From: Pseudevernia furfuracea
Taxonomy: Eukaryota; Ascomycota; Lecanoromycetes; Lecanorales; Parmeliaceae
Reading direction: 5' to 3'
Length of the DNA: 64,000 nt
Assembly: GCA_022315425.1 (NCBI GenBank)
Contig: JAIUPT010000033.1
Span: 1,302,001-1,366,000, forward strand
In this document: positions 34,680 through 45,280 of the stretch, piece by piece
How the letters are laid out: the number at the start of each line of letters is the position of its first letter
Numbering within the stretch: position 1 is the stretch's first letter
Position numbers and translations under genes: made by a program
The notes under the pieces: generated by a model
Databases searched by the model: none
What the model was told of the DNA's origin: nothing
What the model saw: the letters and a program-made list of their open reading frames with translations, nothing else

Positions 34680-35420
34680 CAAAGAGAATATCCCATTTTC
34701 GCCTTCACCGTATTCATGGTCAAAATATCTATTGTACTTCAAAATCGGAGGATAACAGGCATGACCTCTAAACGATGGCAAATTGTCCACTGGACATATC
34801 TCGCTATTTTCAAATGTCTCTTGTTTACGTTGGTTTGTGTTAGCATATCTACCTCTTCGCCTATCGCAATAGCATTCACATTGCACGCTGTTGCCAAGGT
34901 CCCAAATTCCCGAAACATCAAGTGCTGGAACATTGGATTAATCGGTCTGATAACAACCATATAGTCACGGATTGGTTGCTGCTACCTATACTACTTATTA
35001 TCATCTGGCAACTTCAGATGCCGCTTGAAAAAAAAATTACGGTTGATATCAATTGTCTGTGTTCGCTTTATCTCGTCCATTGCCAGTATTGTGACCCTGA
35101 TTTTGGTCGCCAGGATCGTTGCCTCGTTCCCAGCCCTGAACGGCGTTCTTGATGCATGCCTTCTCAGCTTGAAGACATGGTGCTCATCGTTAAGTACATA
35201 TATAAGTGGAAGAGTCCGTACGCTCGGCGCTCCGTCTCAGAATCACCGACGTCCCAATTCTGGAAAGTGGTTTCGTTCGAGCATATCAGGAGGCAAGAAG
35301 CCGAGATCCTTCAGTCAGCTTGAGGAATCCAACGGGAGACGGATGTCGAACTTCAGCGCCCGGCGCAGTACTAGTATGGGAACACGAAACCTTTATAGTA
35401 CCTTATGTAGCCGTGTATGA
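34680..35420 (+). pseudogene. Decayed rhodopsin-domain (SAT4/PTH11-like) integral membrane protein
   Basis: Three reading frames in order give pieces of one fungal rhodopsin-domain family. Frame one has KRWQIVHWTYLAIFKCLLFT and ends at KCWNIGLIGLI before a stop at 34962-34964. Frame two resumes at VTDWLLLPILLIIIWQLQMP followed by LEKKITV, the characteristic helix and loop of the family. Frame three gives RFISSIASIVTLILVARIVA and a basic Ser-rich tail with FSQLEESNGRR. Two frameshifts, one near 34950 and one at the A-run near 35030, plus a missing N-terminal half argue for a pseudogene. No splice sites explain both shifts. Family assignment rests on remembered motif order, so a profile search is needed. 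Confidence 0.6.
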
Positions 35421-35492
35421 TAGTGCGATTAAGCTCGGGTGCTCGGTTTCAATAAAAGTTTATAAAACTATGTGTCCTTTCCGTAGTACACC

Positions 35493-35768
35493 ATTTAGCG
35501 TATTCAAAATCCGTTTCGTCTCTTGGCACTGGAGATCTACGAGGCCTTGAAACGAGATCTCGAGGCGTGATCTTTGGAGTATGATGATGAATAGTGTGTT
35601 ACAGTAAGGCGCAATCATGTATATAGCTTCATATTTGACTATTTGGGATATTTGTAACTTGCTTGTGGATTTATGGAGTAGATGCGCATGCTACAGTATA
35701 AAAATATATGAAACGGTGCATCGAACCTCCAGTGCCAAGAGACGAAACGGATTTTGAATACGCTAAAT
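35493..35768. mobile_element. Candidate MITE with 41-bp perfect terminal inverted repeats
   Basis: Positions 35493-35533 and 35728-35768 are exact inverted copies of each other over 41 bases (left arm begins ATTTAGCGTATTC). They enclose 194 bp of AT-rich DNA without coding potential. An 8-bp direct repeat TCCGTAGT lies just outside, at 35480-35487 and 35773-35780, a few bases from the arm ends. An 8-bp target duplication would fit a hAT-like non-autonomous element, but the 4-5 intervening bases make the exact ends uncertain. It lies 70 bp from the membrane-protein relic. The autonomous partner is not in this window. Confidence 0.65.
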
Positions 35769-35922
35769 TATGTCCGTAGTTAATCTTGAATTTAGAGCTG
35801 GAGGATGGTCAAGGAGCCCAACGAAGAATCAAAATATACTCATTTACATACTACTACTCGATGAGACATGCTTGATCTAAATACTAGACTGTGATACATG
35901 ATGAGATCGATTGGTGCTCCAC

Positions 35923-38339
35923 ATGACTTTGAGGAGACATGTCTGCCGCCTACCGCTCCGTCTCAATGCCCCGAAGGACCACATCTGGGTCAGCGAAGAT
36001 GCCCTCACCAATGCAATGCACCGTTTTGCACACGGCAGGGTATCGAGACGGCATGTCGGTCTCGCGCCTGGTCCTCTCGAGGCAAGGAAAAGAGCAACGA
36101 AGCGGCGCATGATGAACCTTGCGCAAGTTGGAGGGGGAGGAGGATTCGATCCGAGTGTGCTTCCTGGATTCGGTGCGCCAGAGCGTGTGGAGTGGAGATG
36201 GCAGAGTCCTACACCCCTCATACCACTGAGACCAGATGGTACATGAAAGCCGTCAAGTCCAATGGCTTGCTAATATGCTAATTACGAGCAGAAGTCGTGC
36301 CCTTACCATCTTGGCTGACCGATCCTCCCCCTATTGAGGCTGATAAATGCTTCGGAGAACCCGAAAAAGACGACAACATCGAAGACGCTCATCAAGATGA
36401 TGAATTCGAGCAGCAGTATCTTCGGCGCAAAGGCTTGCTGGCAAACCCCGGGTTCTGGGAAGACTTGAAGAAATGCAGGGATGTCGATGATCTACACAAT
36501 TTTGCTACTGGTCACGGTATCGACGTCCAGATGTGTCCCAAGCTTTTGTTCGAACGACTGTGCCATGCTGGACAGCCACTTCCGACTCTCTTACACGCAC
36601 TGGAAGATGCGGTTCTGGGCACCTCTGGCAATTTAAGTTTCCTACTGGATTGGCAATTACGAAAATGGACGGGGGAGAGAAAATCACGGAAAGACACAGA
36701 ACTTGATGATATCAGTCTTTTACAACAGTGGATGAGACGGCAATTTTACCTTGGCTTGAGGACCGAGGAAGACATTTGCGTATTCTTGAGATTCGCATTT
36801 GGCGTCAGTGATGCCACCAATGATGAATCTTTATTGTCCACTCTCATAGCATCCATCTTTGAGGGCCTTCAATCAAGTTCGGTGTTTGGGTTCAAGGATT
36901 TAAGGATGGAGACGCAATGTAGACTCCTCGAGTCCATCACACGAGGACCAGTGACACCCCAATCGGTGGATCTAGGATTCACCTTGGTCGAAGCTATGGG
37001 CAAATCGCATTTGGAGGGCACAGATCAGAAGATATCTGCGTTCATTGGAGTTGTTGTCCACGCGCACGCTTCCTCACGAGAACATGAGAAGCGAGAAACA
37101 GTATTTCCAGAGGTACTCGAAAAGGTTCTGGATATGATTAAAGGGCTCCCACAAGAGCTAGCATGCTCGGTCATTTTGATCACAACCAAGGTTTTCATTC
37201 ATGATCATGTCCGTATGCCTGCCATCGAGGCTGCTACGATGCAACTGCCCGACACGTGGTGGTCTGCACTCGCTAAGACAGATATTCTTGGCTTTGGCCG
37301 AGAAACTGCTCTCAAGACCGAGATTGAGCTCTTCATGAGCACCCAGGAGCCGGAAGTAGCTGTTCCATACTTGCGGCAATTGGATGACCGACAGAAGGCC
37401 TGTTTTATACTTCACTACTGGGTCGGACCCAAAACACCATCTGGTCGATCTCGAGCTCGGTATCTTTTCGATGGATTCTGCTCTGCGAAGGGGAAAGACT
37501 CGCCCTGGATCAGCATGTTTCAAGCTGCACGCAAGTATGCTGAAGAGTCCTCAGAACCGTCGGACGCCCATATCAAACAAGTGTTCAAGGTGCTGCAGAT
37601 GCTGCATCAGTCCGAGACCATCGTTGAGATTATCAAGCAGGCCAGAAAGCTCCATGCTATCATTGATGAAAGCGATGTTGTGTACACTATAAGGGAGCAT
37701 TTATGTGAACAGCCGCTCCTAGCAGAGCGATTGTTCCATTTCTATCCAAGACTGCGACTCGAGAAGTGTCCCGAGCTTGCCGAGCGAATGATTCTGAATC
37801 CAAGGATTCATCCTAACACAGCGCTGCACTATATGCAGAAGCGCCGTACGCGCTTCCCGGTAGACCTTGAAGGGTTTTCGCAACTCCGTACACAGCTTCT
37901 AGATAGGATGGCGCTCGCCTACTCTTCGGCACTACATATAACTCCACGAATGGCGTTTAGGAACGTACACAAATGCTATATCCAACATATGAAGGAGCGT
38001 ATAGGGGCCCCTTCAGTAGAGATGGCGCGTGCACTCACTCGAGCGGGGCTGATCCGACCACTTCAGGGAGGCCAATGGGTTGGCACGACGATAGTTCGAT
38101 GGATCTTATCCGTTGTTCGGTCTACGGAGAGCACTGATGTGGCAGACAGAGTCGACGACCTGGTGTATAAGTGGCGTGGCGATAACGTGAGGAAATTTCG
38201 AGCGGCTTCGCTGGCTAATCGATGTGCTGAATTTCATGCAACAAAAGATCCCATGGGCTTCCGGGTTCAGATTAAGTGGTCCAAGTACTATCAAGGTTAT
38301 GAGAAGGTTTACACGCCTTTAAAGATCCCCGGCCCCTGA
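35923..38339 (+). CDS. Conserved fungal protein, possibly mitochondrial (787 aa)
   Basis: Two exons, 35923-36238 and 36292-38339. The 53-bp intron (GTACAT...GAGCAG) joins PLIPLRPD to EVVPLPSWLTDPPP. The N-terminus (MTLRRHVCRLPLRL) is basic and lacks acids for about 17 residues, as in mitochondrial presequences. It is followed by PGPLEARKRATKRRMMNLAQ and a Gly run. The body is almost all helix in short blocks, reminiscent of helical-repeat proteins but without a clear PPR signature. The C-terminus (ARALTRAGLIRPLQGGQWVG, VDDLVYKWRGDNVRKF) looks strongly conserved. I recall similar unnamed proteins in Pezizomycotina; function is unknown, and a role in organelle RNA or translation is only a guess. 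Confidence 0.75.
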
Positions 38340-39616
38340 TGGGATCACCCCTCTTGAGACCAAAAATTCGAGTTTTACGGTATCGTCGGAGATCTTTTCG
38401 ACAAGACTGCTGCGATTTCCAACTCAATTCGCGGGCAACGTCAATTATGCCAGACAAATCAGCACAGCCTTACCGGCTAGGTCAATCAGTGTGACCTGTG
38501 CGGCCTCAGGCGGATCTCACAGTCCGCCTAGCTGGCTGAGCTGAAGCATGGCTCCCAGAAACCTCAGACAAGAATGAAAGGAGCCCCATGGAAGCTCGTT
38601 CGTCACGACAGTCTTGAGCTCGATGCAGAATCCCTCGAAGCCACTTACGGAAGTGCATTAGGCCAGGAGTTTGGAGGTATCATCACATTGATGCCGTAGG
38701 TGGTTAAGCCTACCGCCCCGAGTGAAGACATTGGGCGCTGAGCCACCCTTTTGCAGTTCTCTGTTAGCCAAATGTCATGCTGGCTCTATCATGGCTGCAC
38801 GACTAGATATCTGTATTGCCTACAGTCACGCTGAGCTTCTTAGCTCTCTCGCATAAGGCTGACCATCCCACGCTTGTTTTGCAGCCATATGTACGTAAAG
38901 TATCGAGATACCCGGGTCATACATCGCTGATTAAGACATATTGACATTCACGTCCAAAGACTGCATTCCTAGCTCTGCATTCCCAAGCTCACGAGGGTCG
39001 GGGACAAAAGTCGTTGCACAAAGCCTAGCCCCGGGGAATTCTCGGATGTGTGCAACGACTTTTGTCTCCCACCCTCGTCATGTGAGTTCATTGTCGTGTT
39101 CTCAGACTGCAGCTCCACTTGGAGCTCCTTGTGAGGCAGTGCAGTCTTCAACTGGTCGAATGCTGCGAACAACAACTCATCGAGATGGTTTTCTTTGCAA
39201 TTGATGCAGTCTCTTCCTACTCAGCAGCAACTAGCCTTCAAGAATACTACGATGCCTCCTGATGATTCCGTCATCATCAGCGAACCCATTGTGGACTTGG
39301 ATATAACAATTGATGGTCACTCAGTCTCATAAAAGTGATCTACGGCTACCAAATATTTCCAAGGTACATACCTCGGTACGGAAAGTCCACAATACAGATC
39401 GTGGATGGGCAGGATGGCTCCCCAGAATGGTATGGATACGAGTACGAACAACTCGCGTCAAATCCGCTTCCGAGTTCCGGTAGAGTACATAATACAATGA
39501 CGTCTCGAACATCTACTTTCATCTCTACTTTACATAACCGCTAAAATGTCTCCTGCAGTACCATCTCTCCTCCAGACTCTTCGTGTCATCACCACCGCAT
39601 TCCTCTTCCAGCCACC
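38340..39616. other. Intergenic, 1.3 kb, with a long hairpin
   Basis: No gene is supported. Short frames at 38941-39204 and 39335-39544 have no family resemblance. The region contains the 30-base inverted repeat listed separately. The last 150 bp are probably promoter and leader of the monooxygenase gene. Confidence 0.5.
38991..39078. repeat. 30-base inverted repeat (potential hairpin)
   Basis: Left arm 38991-39020 and right arm 39049-39078 pair at 28 of 30 positions, around a 28-base loop. The arms begin ACGAGGGT and contain GACAAAAGTCGTTGCACA. It could be a degenerate short inverted-repeat element or form a stem in RNA. It is not followed by a T-run. Confidence 0.7.
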
Positions 39617-40906
39617 ATGACCGTCCCATCACCGCCACGCGCCCCTGGCCAAAAACCCTTCACAATAGCCATCTGCGGCGGCGGGATAGCCGGTCTCGCC
39701 CTCGCCATCGGTTTCCTCCGTCACGACGTTCCCTTCCACCTCTACGAATCCGCGCATGCCTTCGCCGAGGTGGGCGCCGGCGTGGCCTTCGGCCCCAACG
39801 CCCAGCGCGCCATGAGCCTGATCGACCCGAAGATGAGGGAAGGCTACGGCAAGAGGGCGACGAGCAATGCGTTCGGCGGCAAGAAAGAAGTCTTTTTCGA
39901 TTTCCATGCTGGCATGGACTGTGGCATCGGGAAGGCCGGGGAAAAAGTGGCGACGGTGATCGCCGGGGATGTTGGGGTCAGCAGTATACACCGAGCGCAT
40001 TTTCTGGATGAGCTGGTGGCGCTGGTGCCGGATGAGAATGTGACGTTTGGGAAGAGGGTTGTGGAGGTTGAAGAGCTGGAGGATGGAGTGAGGTTACATT
40101 TTGCAGACGGTGGCAAGGCGGAGGCGAGTGCGGCCGTGGGCTGCGATGGCGTCAAAAGCAACTTGCGGCATATTGTCCTGGGTAAGGATGATGGAGCTGG
40201 TCATCCTGATTTCACAGGGAAGTATGCTTACAGGGGGTTGATACCGATGGAGAAAGCTGTGGGATTGCTGGGCGATGAGTTGGCAAGGAATAGCGTCATG
40301 TGGCTCGGGAACCACGGACACGTCCTGACCTTTCCGATCGAGAAGGGTGAAGTGATGAATGTGGTCGCGTTCCAAACGAAGCGGGACGGCAAGTGGGAAG
40401 ATGACAAGTGGGTCCTGCCAATGGATCGGGAAAAGATGCAAGGCGATTTCCAAGACTGGGGCGAGAGCGTCAGGAAGATCCTGAGTCTGATGGAGAAGCC
40501 TGATCTGTGGGCTCTGTTCGACTACCCTCCCGCCAAGACATATTATAAGGGCAGGACGTGCCTGACCGGAGACGCCGCTCACGCGTCCACTCCGCATCAG
40601 GGTGCAGGCGCTGGCATGGCGTTGGAGGACGCGTATGTCATGTCCAACTTGCTCGGGGCCGTCCAAAGGTCGTCTGACATTGAGGGTGCGTTCCGCGCTT
40701 TTGATGCCGTGAGGAGGCCGCGGACGCAGAAGCTTGTGACGACGAGTCGGGATGCGGGGGAGGTGTACGAGCTTGAGGCCGAGGGGGTGAAGGATGACGC
40801 GGTCAAGTTGAGAGAGAATCTGACGACGAGGTATAGGTGGATATGGGAGAAGAGGTTGGAGGAAGATTTGGCGGAGGCTATGGGTATGTTGGGTGGGATC
40901 GCGTGA
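39617..40906 (+). CDS. FAD-dependent monooxygenase, salicylate-hydroxylase-like (group A)
   Basis: A single exon of 429 aa. The N-terminal Rossmann motif is intact (IAICGGGIAGLALAIGF, with GGGIAG at 21-26) and ends in an acidic strand residue (HLYES). The DG motif (GCDGVKSNLRHIV) and the FAD-ribityl GD motif (CLTGDAAHASTPHQGAGAGM) are both present. Family members use NAD(P)H and oxygen to hydroxylate aromatic acids, often salicylate or related phenols, in catabolism or secondary metabolism. The substrate cannot be read from sequence. No other aromatic-catabolism or biosynthetic gene sits beside it. The start ATG at 39617 follows a leader with CCACC context. Confidence 0.9.
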   Translation: MTVPSPPRAPGQKPFTIAICGGGIAGLALAIGFLRHDVPFHLYESAHAFAEVGAGVAFGPNAQRAMSLIDPKMREGYGKRATSNAFGGKKEVFFDFHAGMDCGIGKAGEKVATVIAGDVGVSSIHRAHFLDELVALVPDENVTFGKRVVEVEELEDGVRLHFADGGKAEASAAVGCDGVKSNLRHIVLGKDDGAGHPDFTGKYAYRGLIPMEKAVGLLGDELARNSVMWLGNHGHVLTFPIEKGEVMNVVAFQTKRDGKWEDDKWVLPMDREKMQGDFQDWGESVRKILSLMEKPDLWALFDYPPAKTYYKGRTCLTGDAAHASTPHQGAGAGMALEDAYVMSNLLGAVQRSSDIEGAFRAFDAVRRPRTQKLVTTSRDAGEVYELEAEGVKDDAVKLRENLTTRYRWIWEKRLEEDLAEAMGMLGGIA

Positions 40907-41254
40907 TTGGTGTAGGTAGCTCGGTGGGCTGCTTCTTCGAGTTTTCCTGCCAAAAACCTCGAAACGTGACCGTACGATTAATGAAGGGGACTAGAATTGG
41001 TACTCCGTCTTGTTCGCACTGGTGCATATTAGTGCTGAATATACTGGCGTCATGGTTATAAAGGTATGAATAATGAGTGAAATGAGGGATCAAGGCTGCT
41101 GTCTTCAATTTGGGTCCAGTTGCCTGGGCACTTAAGAAATCAAGCAGCGGACAACATCAAGTCATCACCCATCACTGCCTTCGAGCGTCCATCTACCCAA
41201 TGCCCTCCCCATGCCCCCCCCTCTTCTCCTCTTTCACATCTACGTCCCCCGCCC
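40907..41254. other. Convergent 3' intergenic, 348 bp
   Basis: This lies between the stops of the monooxygenase and the MYND/DUF4470 gene. Nothing notable is seen beyond probable 3' UTR sequence and a C-rich run near 41205-41225. Confidence 0.5.
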
Positions 41255-43172
41255 TCACTCCGCCCTCACCCATTCAACAAACCGCTCACACCCCACCAAC
41301 TGCGAAGCCTCGAGCAGATCAAAAGCCTCTCTCGCGCCTTTCTCCCCCTGTTTCTTCGTCAAGCGAAACGGCCACGCCTTCACCACGGTGTTTGTGCCCT
41401 TCATCTCCACCCCGGCCTGCTTGGCCGCGTCCCCAAACCCCTCCGTGGCCACGTAGTGGTGGAAGAGGCGCTCGAAGTCCCGGAACGCATCCTTGGCCCG
41501 CATGAAGCGGACGTAGTGCGGATGCCGAGGCTGGTACGCGGGGACGGGGAGGGCCATGAACCGGGCCGTCCGGCGGAAGACGGTTGGGGCCGTCTTCTCC
41601 ACGTACCCGAGGCCGAGGCTGCGCTCCGCGGCGCCGATGGCGTCGGCGAAGAGGGCGATGAGCGTGGCGTGCGGGTTCTCTTTGCGCGGTTTGAGCATGG
41701 GGGCGAAGGTTTGGAGGGTTGGGGATAGGCCCAGATGGGCTTGGCCGGCGAGGTCGGAGACGTCGATTCGGTCGAACTTAAGCTGCAGGTCGATGAAGGA
41801 GGGGAGGACGACGGCGTCTACGCAGTAGAGATGGAAATGGATTGCCGTCGCGCCGATCTTGTTGCAGAACGCTTCTAGTTTGTCCCGGATGTAGAAGTGC
41901 AGGTGTCCGTAGAGGTCTTCTTGGGGTACTCCGTACTTTGCACCGGAGCCCATGACGGCTTTGATGGGCCAGCTGTCGATGGGGTCAGATGAATCCTTCT
42001 GCAGCCATAGACTCGAGCAGGGTTCGAAAAGTGTTCTGAAGAGTGCGGGAAAGGTAAGCTCGGTTTTATTCGATATTTGATCAGGTAGACTCACGGATTG
42101 GGAACTCTAAATCCCTCCAGGGCCGACCCGAAAGGCACCAATGCCCCAAGTTGCCTCATTTTGCTGGCGCAAAGACGTCTCAACGGAGGCAGGGAGCAGA
42201 GACGTCGCTCTCGTGTGTCCACACGACTTTCGTTGAACATGATGTATCGTCGATTCTTCTCTGTCTCCGCGAGTTCGTGGTGTGCTGAGACCATGCGTAG
42301 AAGGGAACTCCACTGGTCCTTGTAGAGACGTGCTGAAACAATCTTTGAGCCAAACGTCCATGTCTTTGACAGGATCACTCGCTTGGATTTGCGCCTAATC
42401 TGTCTCACTACATCGGCCACAAGAGGAGTGACGCGCTCATGCATTGCTTGCAGCATATGTGGCTTGAGCCTAGCTGAATACCAGATGTGTAGCATGACTT
42501 CTGACGCAACGACCGGTGGCAGAAGCATCGCGATGAGAAGAAGAGTGATGTTGCGGCAAACAAGCACGTTATCTCGATCATTGAGCACGCAGGTGCAGGT
42601 TTCCTGATAATTTTCAGGCAAGGAATTGACCGAGTCCACAAGGTTGCGAATGTCCCCGGAAGCTATCGAAGTCGTTAACGTGGGATATCGACAGCTAGGA
42701 CGTACTTACCAGCAAAACATAAAGCGAGATCGTTTTTATAATCTGCGCCCTCGTTCTTCGCTAGATTTAAAACACCAAACGATGGGACGCTGCCCCAGAG
42801 ACATCTCAAAGTCCCATATGGGTCAAAGGATGTGCTCTCACTGAGCATGTCGAATGTGGGCTCGCGGTTCTCTCTCCACCACCTCGGCTGCCAGTTGACT
42901 TCCCTCAACTCCGATTTACAATCGATTTTGTGTAGAGGCCAATGTGCCCCTTGGCAATGTTTGCCGCAGTACTGAGGTTAAAGTAAGCTTGCCTACGTGA
43001 CGCCAGTGAGATTGAAATTTCGTCGTACCTTGACCAGAAAGCATTGTGAGCATACAAGATTAGCCTCGTTGTCACAATTGAGCAGCAACCCATCCACCTC
43101 TCTGGTATTTGCGCAAGGCGCTCTCTCAAGACGCTGCTGGCTAGTGTCTAGGTCTGACAATGCGTCCTCCAT
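41255..43172 (-). CDS. MYND zinc-finger protein with DUF4470 domain
   Basis: Four exons on the minus strand, 43029-43172, 42710-42971, 42095-42662 and 41255-42035, give 584 aa. Residues 20-70 form a MYND finger split by intron 1: APCANTREVDG, VCSQCFLVK, then YCGKHCQGAHWPLHKIDC. Residues about 95-170 match DUF4470: LRCLWGSVPSFGVLNLAKNE, LALCFAASGDIRNLVDSVNS and CVLNDRDNVLVCRNITLLL. Introns are 42972-43028, 42663-42709 and 42036-42094, all GT-AG, and each restores frame; intron 2 regenerates FAASGD. MYND fingers bind proline-rich partners, and DUF4470 has no known activity. The C-terminal 300 residues are conserved-looking but unnamed. It is probably cytosolic or nuclear. Confidence 0.85.
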
Positions 43173-43548
43173 GATGAAGGCACTACGTGTTGTAGTCTGC
43201 AGACTGTAGGATTTGAATGTCAGTGCAGCTGTCATACAGAGACGAAATTGGCACGTAGCTCAAATGGTGAATGTGTTGAAACTTTCACGCGAGCATGCAT
43301 TAACACATGAAGTCACATGTCAACTTTCTTCAAATGGTTGCTTCGCTTTTCGAAAATGCAGAGTGATTCGCCCTGGCAGACATATCTTCAATGGTGTTAT
43401 ACGCCTTGGCCTGATCCAAAACACGCCATTGCCTGATCCAAAACGCGCCATTGCCATCCATCGGCCACGAGTTTGATCGTGCTACACCGGGTCTAGGCAA
43501 CGTGCATATGAATAGACCATTAAGTACTTTTATGGGGGAAACCCTTTT
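43173..43548. other. Intergenic, 376 bp, with a 22-bp tandem duplication
   Basis: This lies between the start of the MYND gene and the stop of the next minus-strand gene. A 22-bp sequence (GCCTGATCCAAAACACGCCA plus TT) at 43409-43430 is repeated at 43431-43452 with one change. No gene is seen. Confidence 0.65.
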
Positions 43549-44833
43549 TCAATTCTTTTTCGCATTCTTCTTTGCCTTCTGCGCCAACTCCTCAGCTTCG
43601 CCAACTTTCCTCTGCAAGACCTCTTGGATCTCATTGAAGGTGTCTTTCGCAATCTTCTCGGCTTCCTCCCCGTGCTCTTGGGCTATTTGTTGCAGCTGCG
43701 TCAGCTTCGGGATAATCTCACCGCCGCCCGGCACCATGTTTAAGTACTTTTCAAGGCCTCCGCCACCTCCTCCTCCACCTCCCTGGCCCACCTTTTTCAC
43801 GGTGTTCTGGACGTACTGCTTAAGTGAATCAGTGTTGCCGGATTGCACCGCATCTTTGACCTTCTCATAAAGCTCCTGCACGTTGCCCTGTTTCTTCAAT
43901 TTTTCTTTGTTTTCCTCCACCAGCTTTTTCACTTCTGGTGACTTGTCCAGATATGGCTTGGCCTTTTCCAACCCCTGATCCCACACCTTTCCGCCAAGCT
44001 CCTGTATCTTCTGCATCTTCTCCTGTACCAGGCTCTGAATCTTGGGGATAGTGCTTGCGCTCACCCCACTCTTGACAATGTCTTGTATCTGATCCCAAGT
44101 CTCATCAACCTGCTTCTTGGCCTCAGGCCCGTACTTGTCGCCCATTTGCTTCAGCTGATCCAAGTTTCCTCCAACCTTGTCCTTGAGCGCCGGATGATTG
44201 TTGATGATATCGCTTGCCGCATCCCCAGCTAGATCGCCTATGCGCTTCAGGTGCTTTTGTAGTATATCCCAAGCTTTTGTCGCTGTTGTGACGCTCATGC
44301 CCTCTTGAGAAATATCCTTCAGCTCTCCATAGGCCTCTTTGACGATGTTGTCGACTTCCTTGCCGTGCTTGTTGCGAACGGCATCGAGGTCGTCGAACGC
44401 ACTGTCGACGTAGCCCTTTGCGCCAGGAATGAAGGCGGCGTAGGATTTCGCCGTGGAGCGCAGCCATTCTAGTGCTTCGTTAGGTTCCGGGGATGATTCC
44501 TTGAGTTGCCTTCCATAGCTCTTGAATACGTCTTCGGCCTTTCTAGCGGTATTCACAATGGTTTTTGCTCCTGTAGGTTGTTAGCATTTTGGGGTATGGA
44601 TGGGTATAACCCAGTCGATACCTCTCGAACATTTAATTACCTGAGAAGTGATAGTATGTGTAGCCACCCAGAAACACCAGTCCACCACCGGCTAGGCCTC
44701 CAATGAGACTCTGTGAGAGGCTGCTGCTGCTGGGGCTAGAGTTTGATGCGTTGGTAGATTCATGGCGAAGTTGGCGGAAAGAGCGTAGGCAAGTGGTACG
44801 TGACACCCTACTAGCTGCTCGCAAGCTGAGCAT
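43549..44833 (-). CDS. Probable mitochondrial membrane protein with long amphipathic-helix tail (404 aa)
   Basis: Two exons, 44641-44833 and 43549-44570. The 70-bp intron (GTAATT...CTACAG) joins YYHFSG to AKTIVNTARKAEDV. The N-terminus MLSLRAASRVSRTTCLRSFR is Arg/Ser-rich without acids, a good mitochondrial presequence. It is followed by one Gly-rich membrane segment (LIGGLAGGGLVFLGGYTYYH). The rest is a series of amphipathic helices rich in Lys, Glu and Gln (EEAEKIAKDTFNEIQEVLQR), broken by a nine-glycine run near residue 325. This layout suggests inner-membrane anchoring with a helical domain on one side. No catalytic motif is visible. Similar unnamed proteins occur in filamentous ascomycetes. 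Confidence 0.8.
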
Positions 44834-45280
44834 AATTGAAGATTTTGACTGAGTTATTGAGTAGAGTATTGTAATAGGGAAGCCGTGTGGGACACGGTCT
44901 TGATTGCGCTTGGTAATCTTGGCAAAGTGACGTACTCTAAGGTACTTTACCGTACTCTAAGGTACCTCGGTACTTTACCGTTCCAACGAGAAACCCTCTT
45001 AAAGTTACCCTACAACATACATACATACGAGAGGGCTTGACTTGAAAATCTTTCCAGTCGCAAAGTTCACTCTATATCATTTCATATACAGTACAACCTC
45101 GCAAGCAAATAGTGAAGAGTCGTGTGTAGTGAAACAAATTTCGCGTTGGATCAACAGATGAGCTCGAGGTCACCAATTCGTATCGACGATTGAGTCTATC
45201 CACCGATACGGAGTTGCTTTAATGGGGGGTATCTAGGTACGAAACAAAGAATTCAGTGCTCTCACAGTAGCTGCGTCCCC
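44834..45280. other. Intergenic, 447 bp, with GTACTTTAC-type repeats
   Basis: This spacer is upstream of the mitochondrial protein gene. A 20-bp unit beginning CGTACTCTAAGG at 44931-44950 recurs at 44951-44978 with an 8-bp insertion (TACCTCGG). A CATACATACATAC run follows near 45015. These are probably promoter-side simple repeats. Confidence 0.6.

Larger units (their letters stand above)
32750..35922. other. Gene-poor 3.2-kb stretch with relics
   Basis: No intact gene is supported. The left part has a CT-rich stretch and short frames on both strands. Two related blocks at about 33866-33901 and 34003-34038 look like diverged copies of one another (shared TCCCT-ACC-CAAGTCCTTG pattern), only a visual match. 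The right half contains the rhodopsin-domain pseudogene (34680-35420) and the terminal-inverted-repeat element (35493-35768), both listed separately. This is the most accessory-like stretch of the window. Confidence 0.6.

Noticed and set aside
39335..39544. 69-codon frame before the monooxygenase
   Set aside because: No domain and no in-frame connection to the upstream ATG at 39252; more likely promoter DNA.
40094..40666. 190-codon minus-strand frame opposite the FAD monooxygenase
   Set aside because: The plus strand carries all three flavoprotein motifs; this is its shadow.
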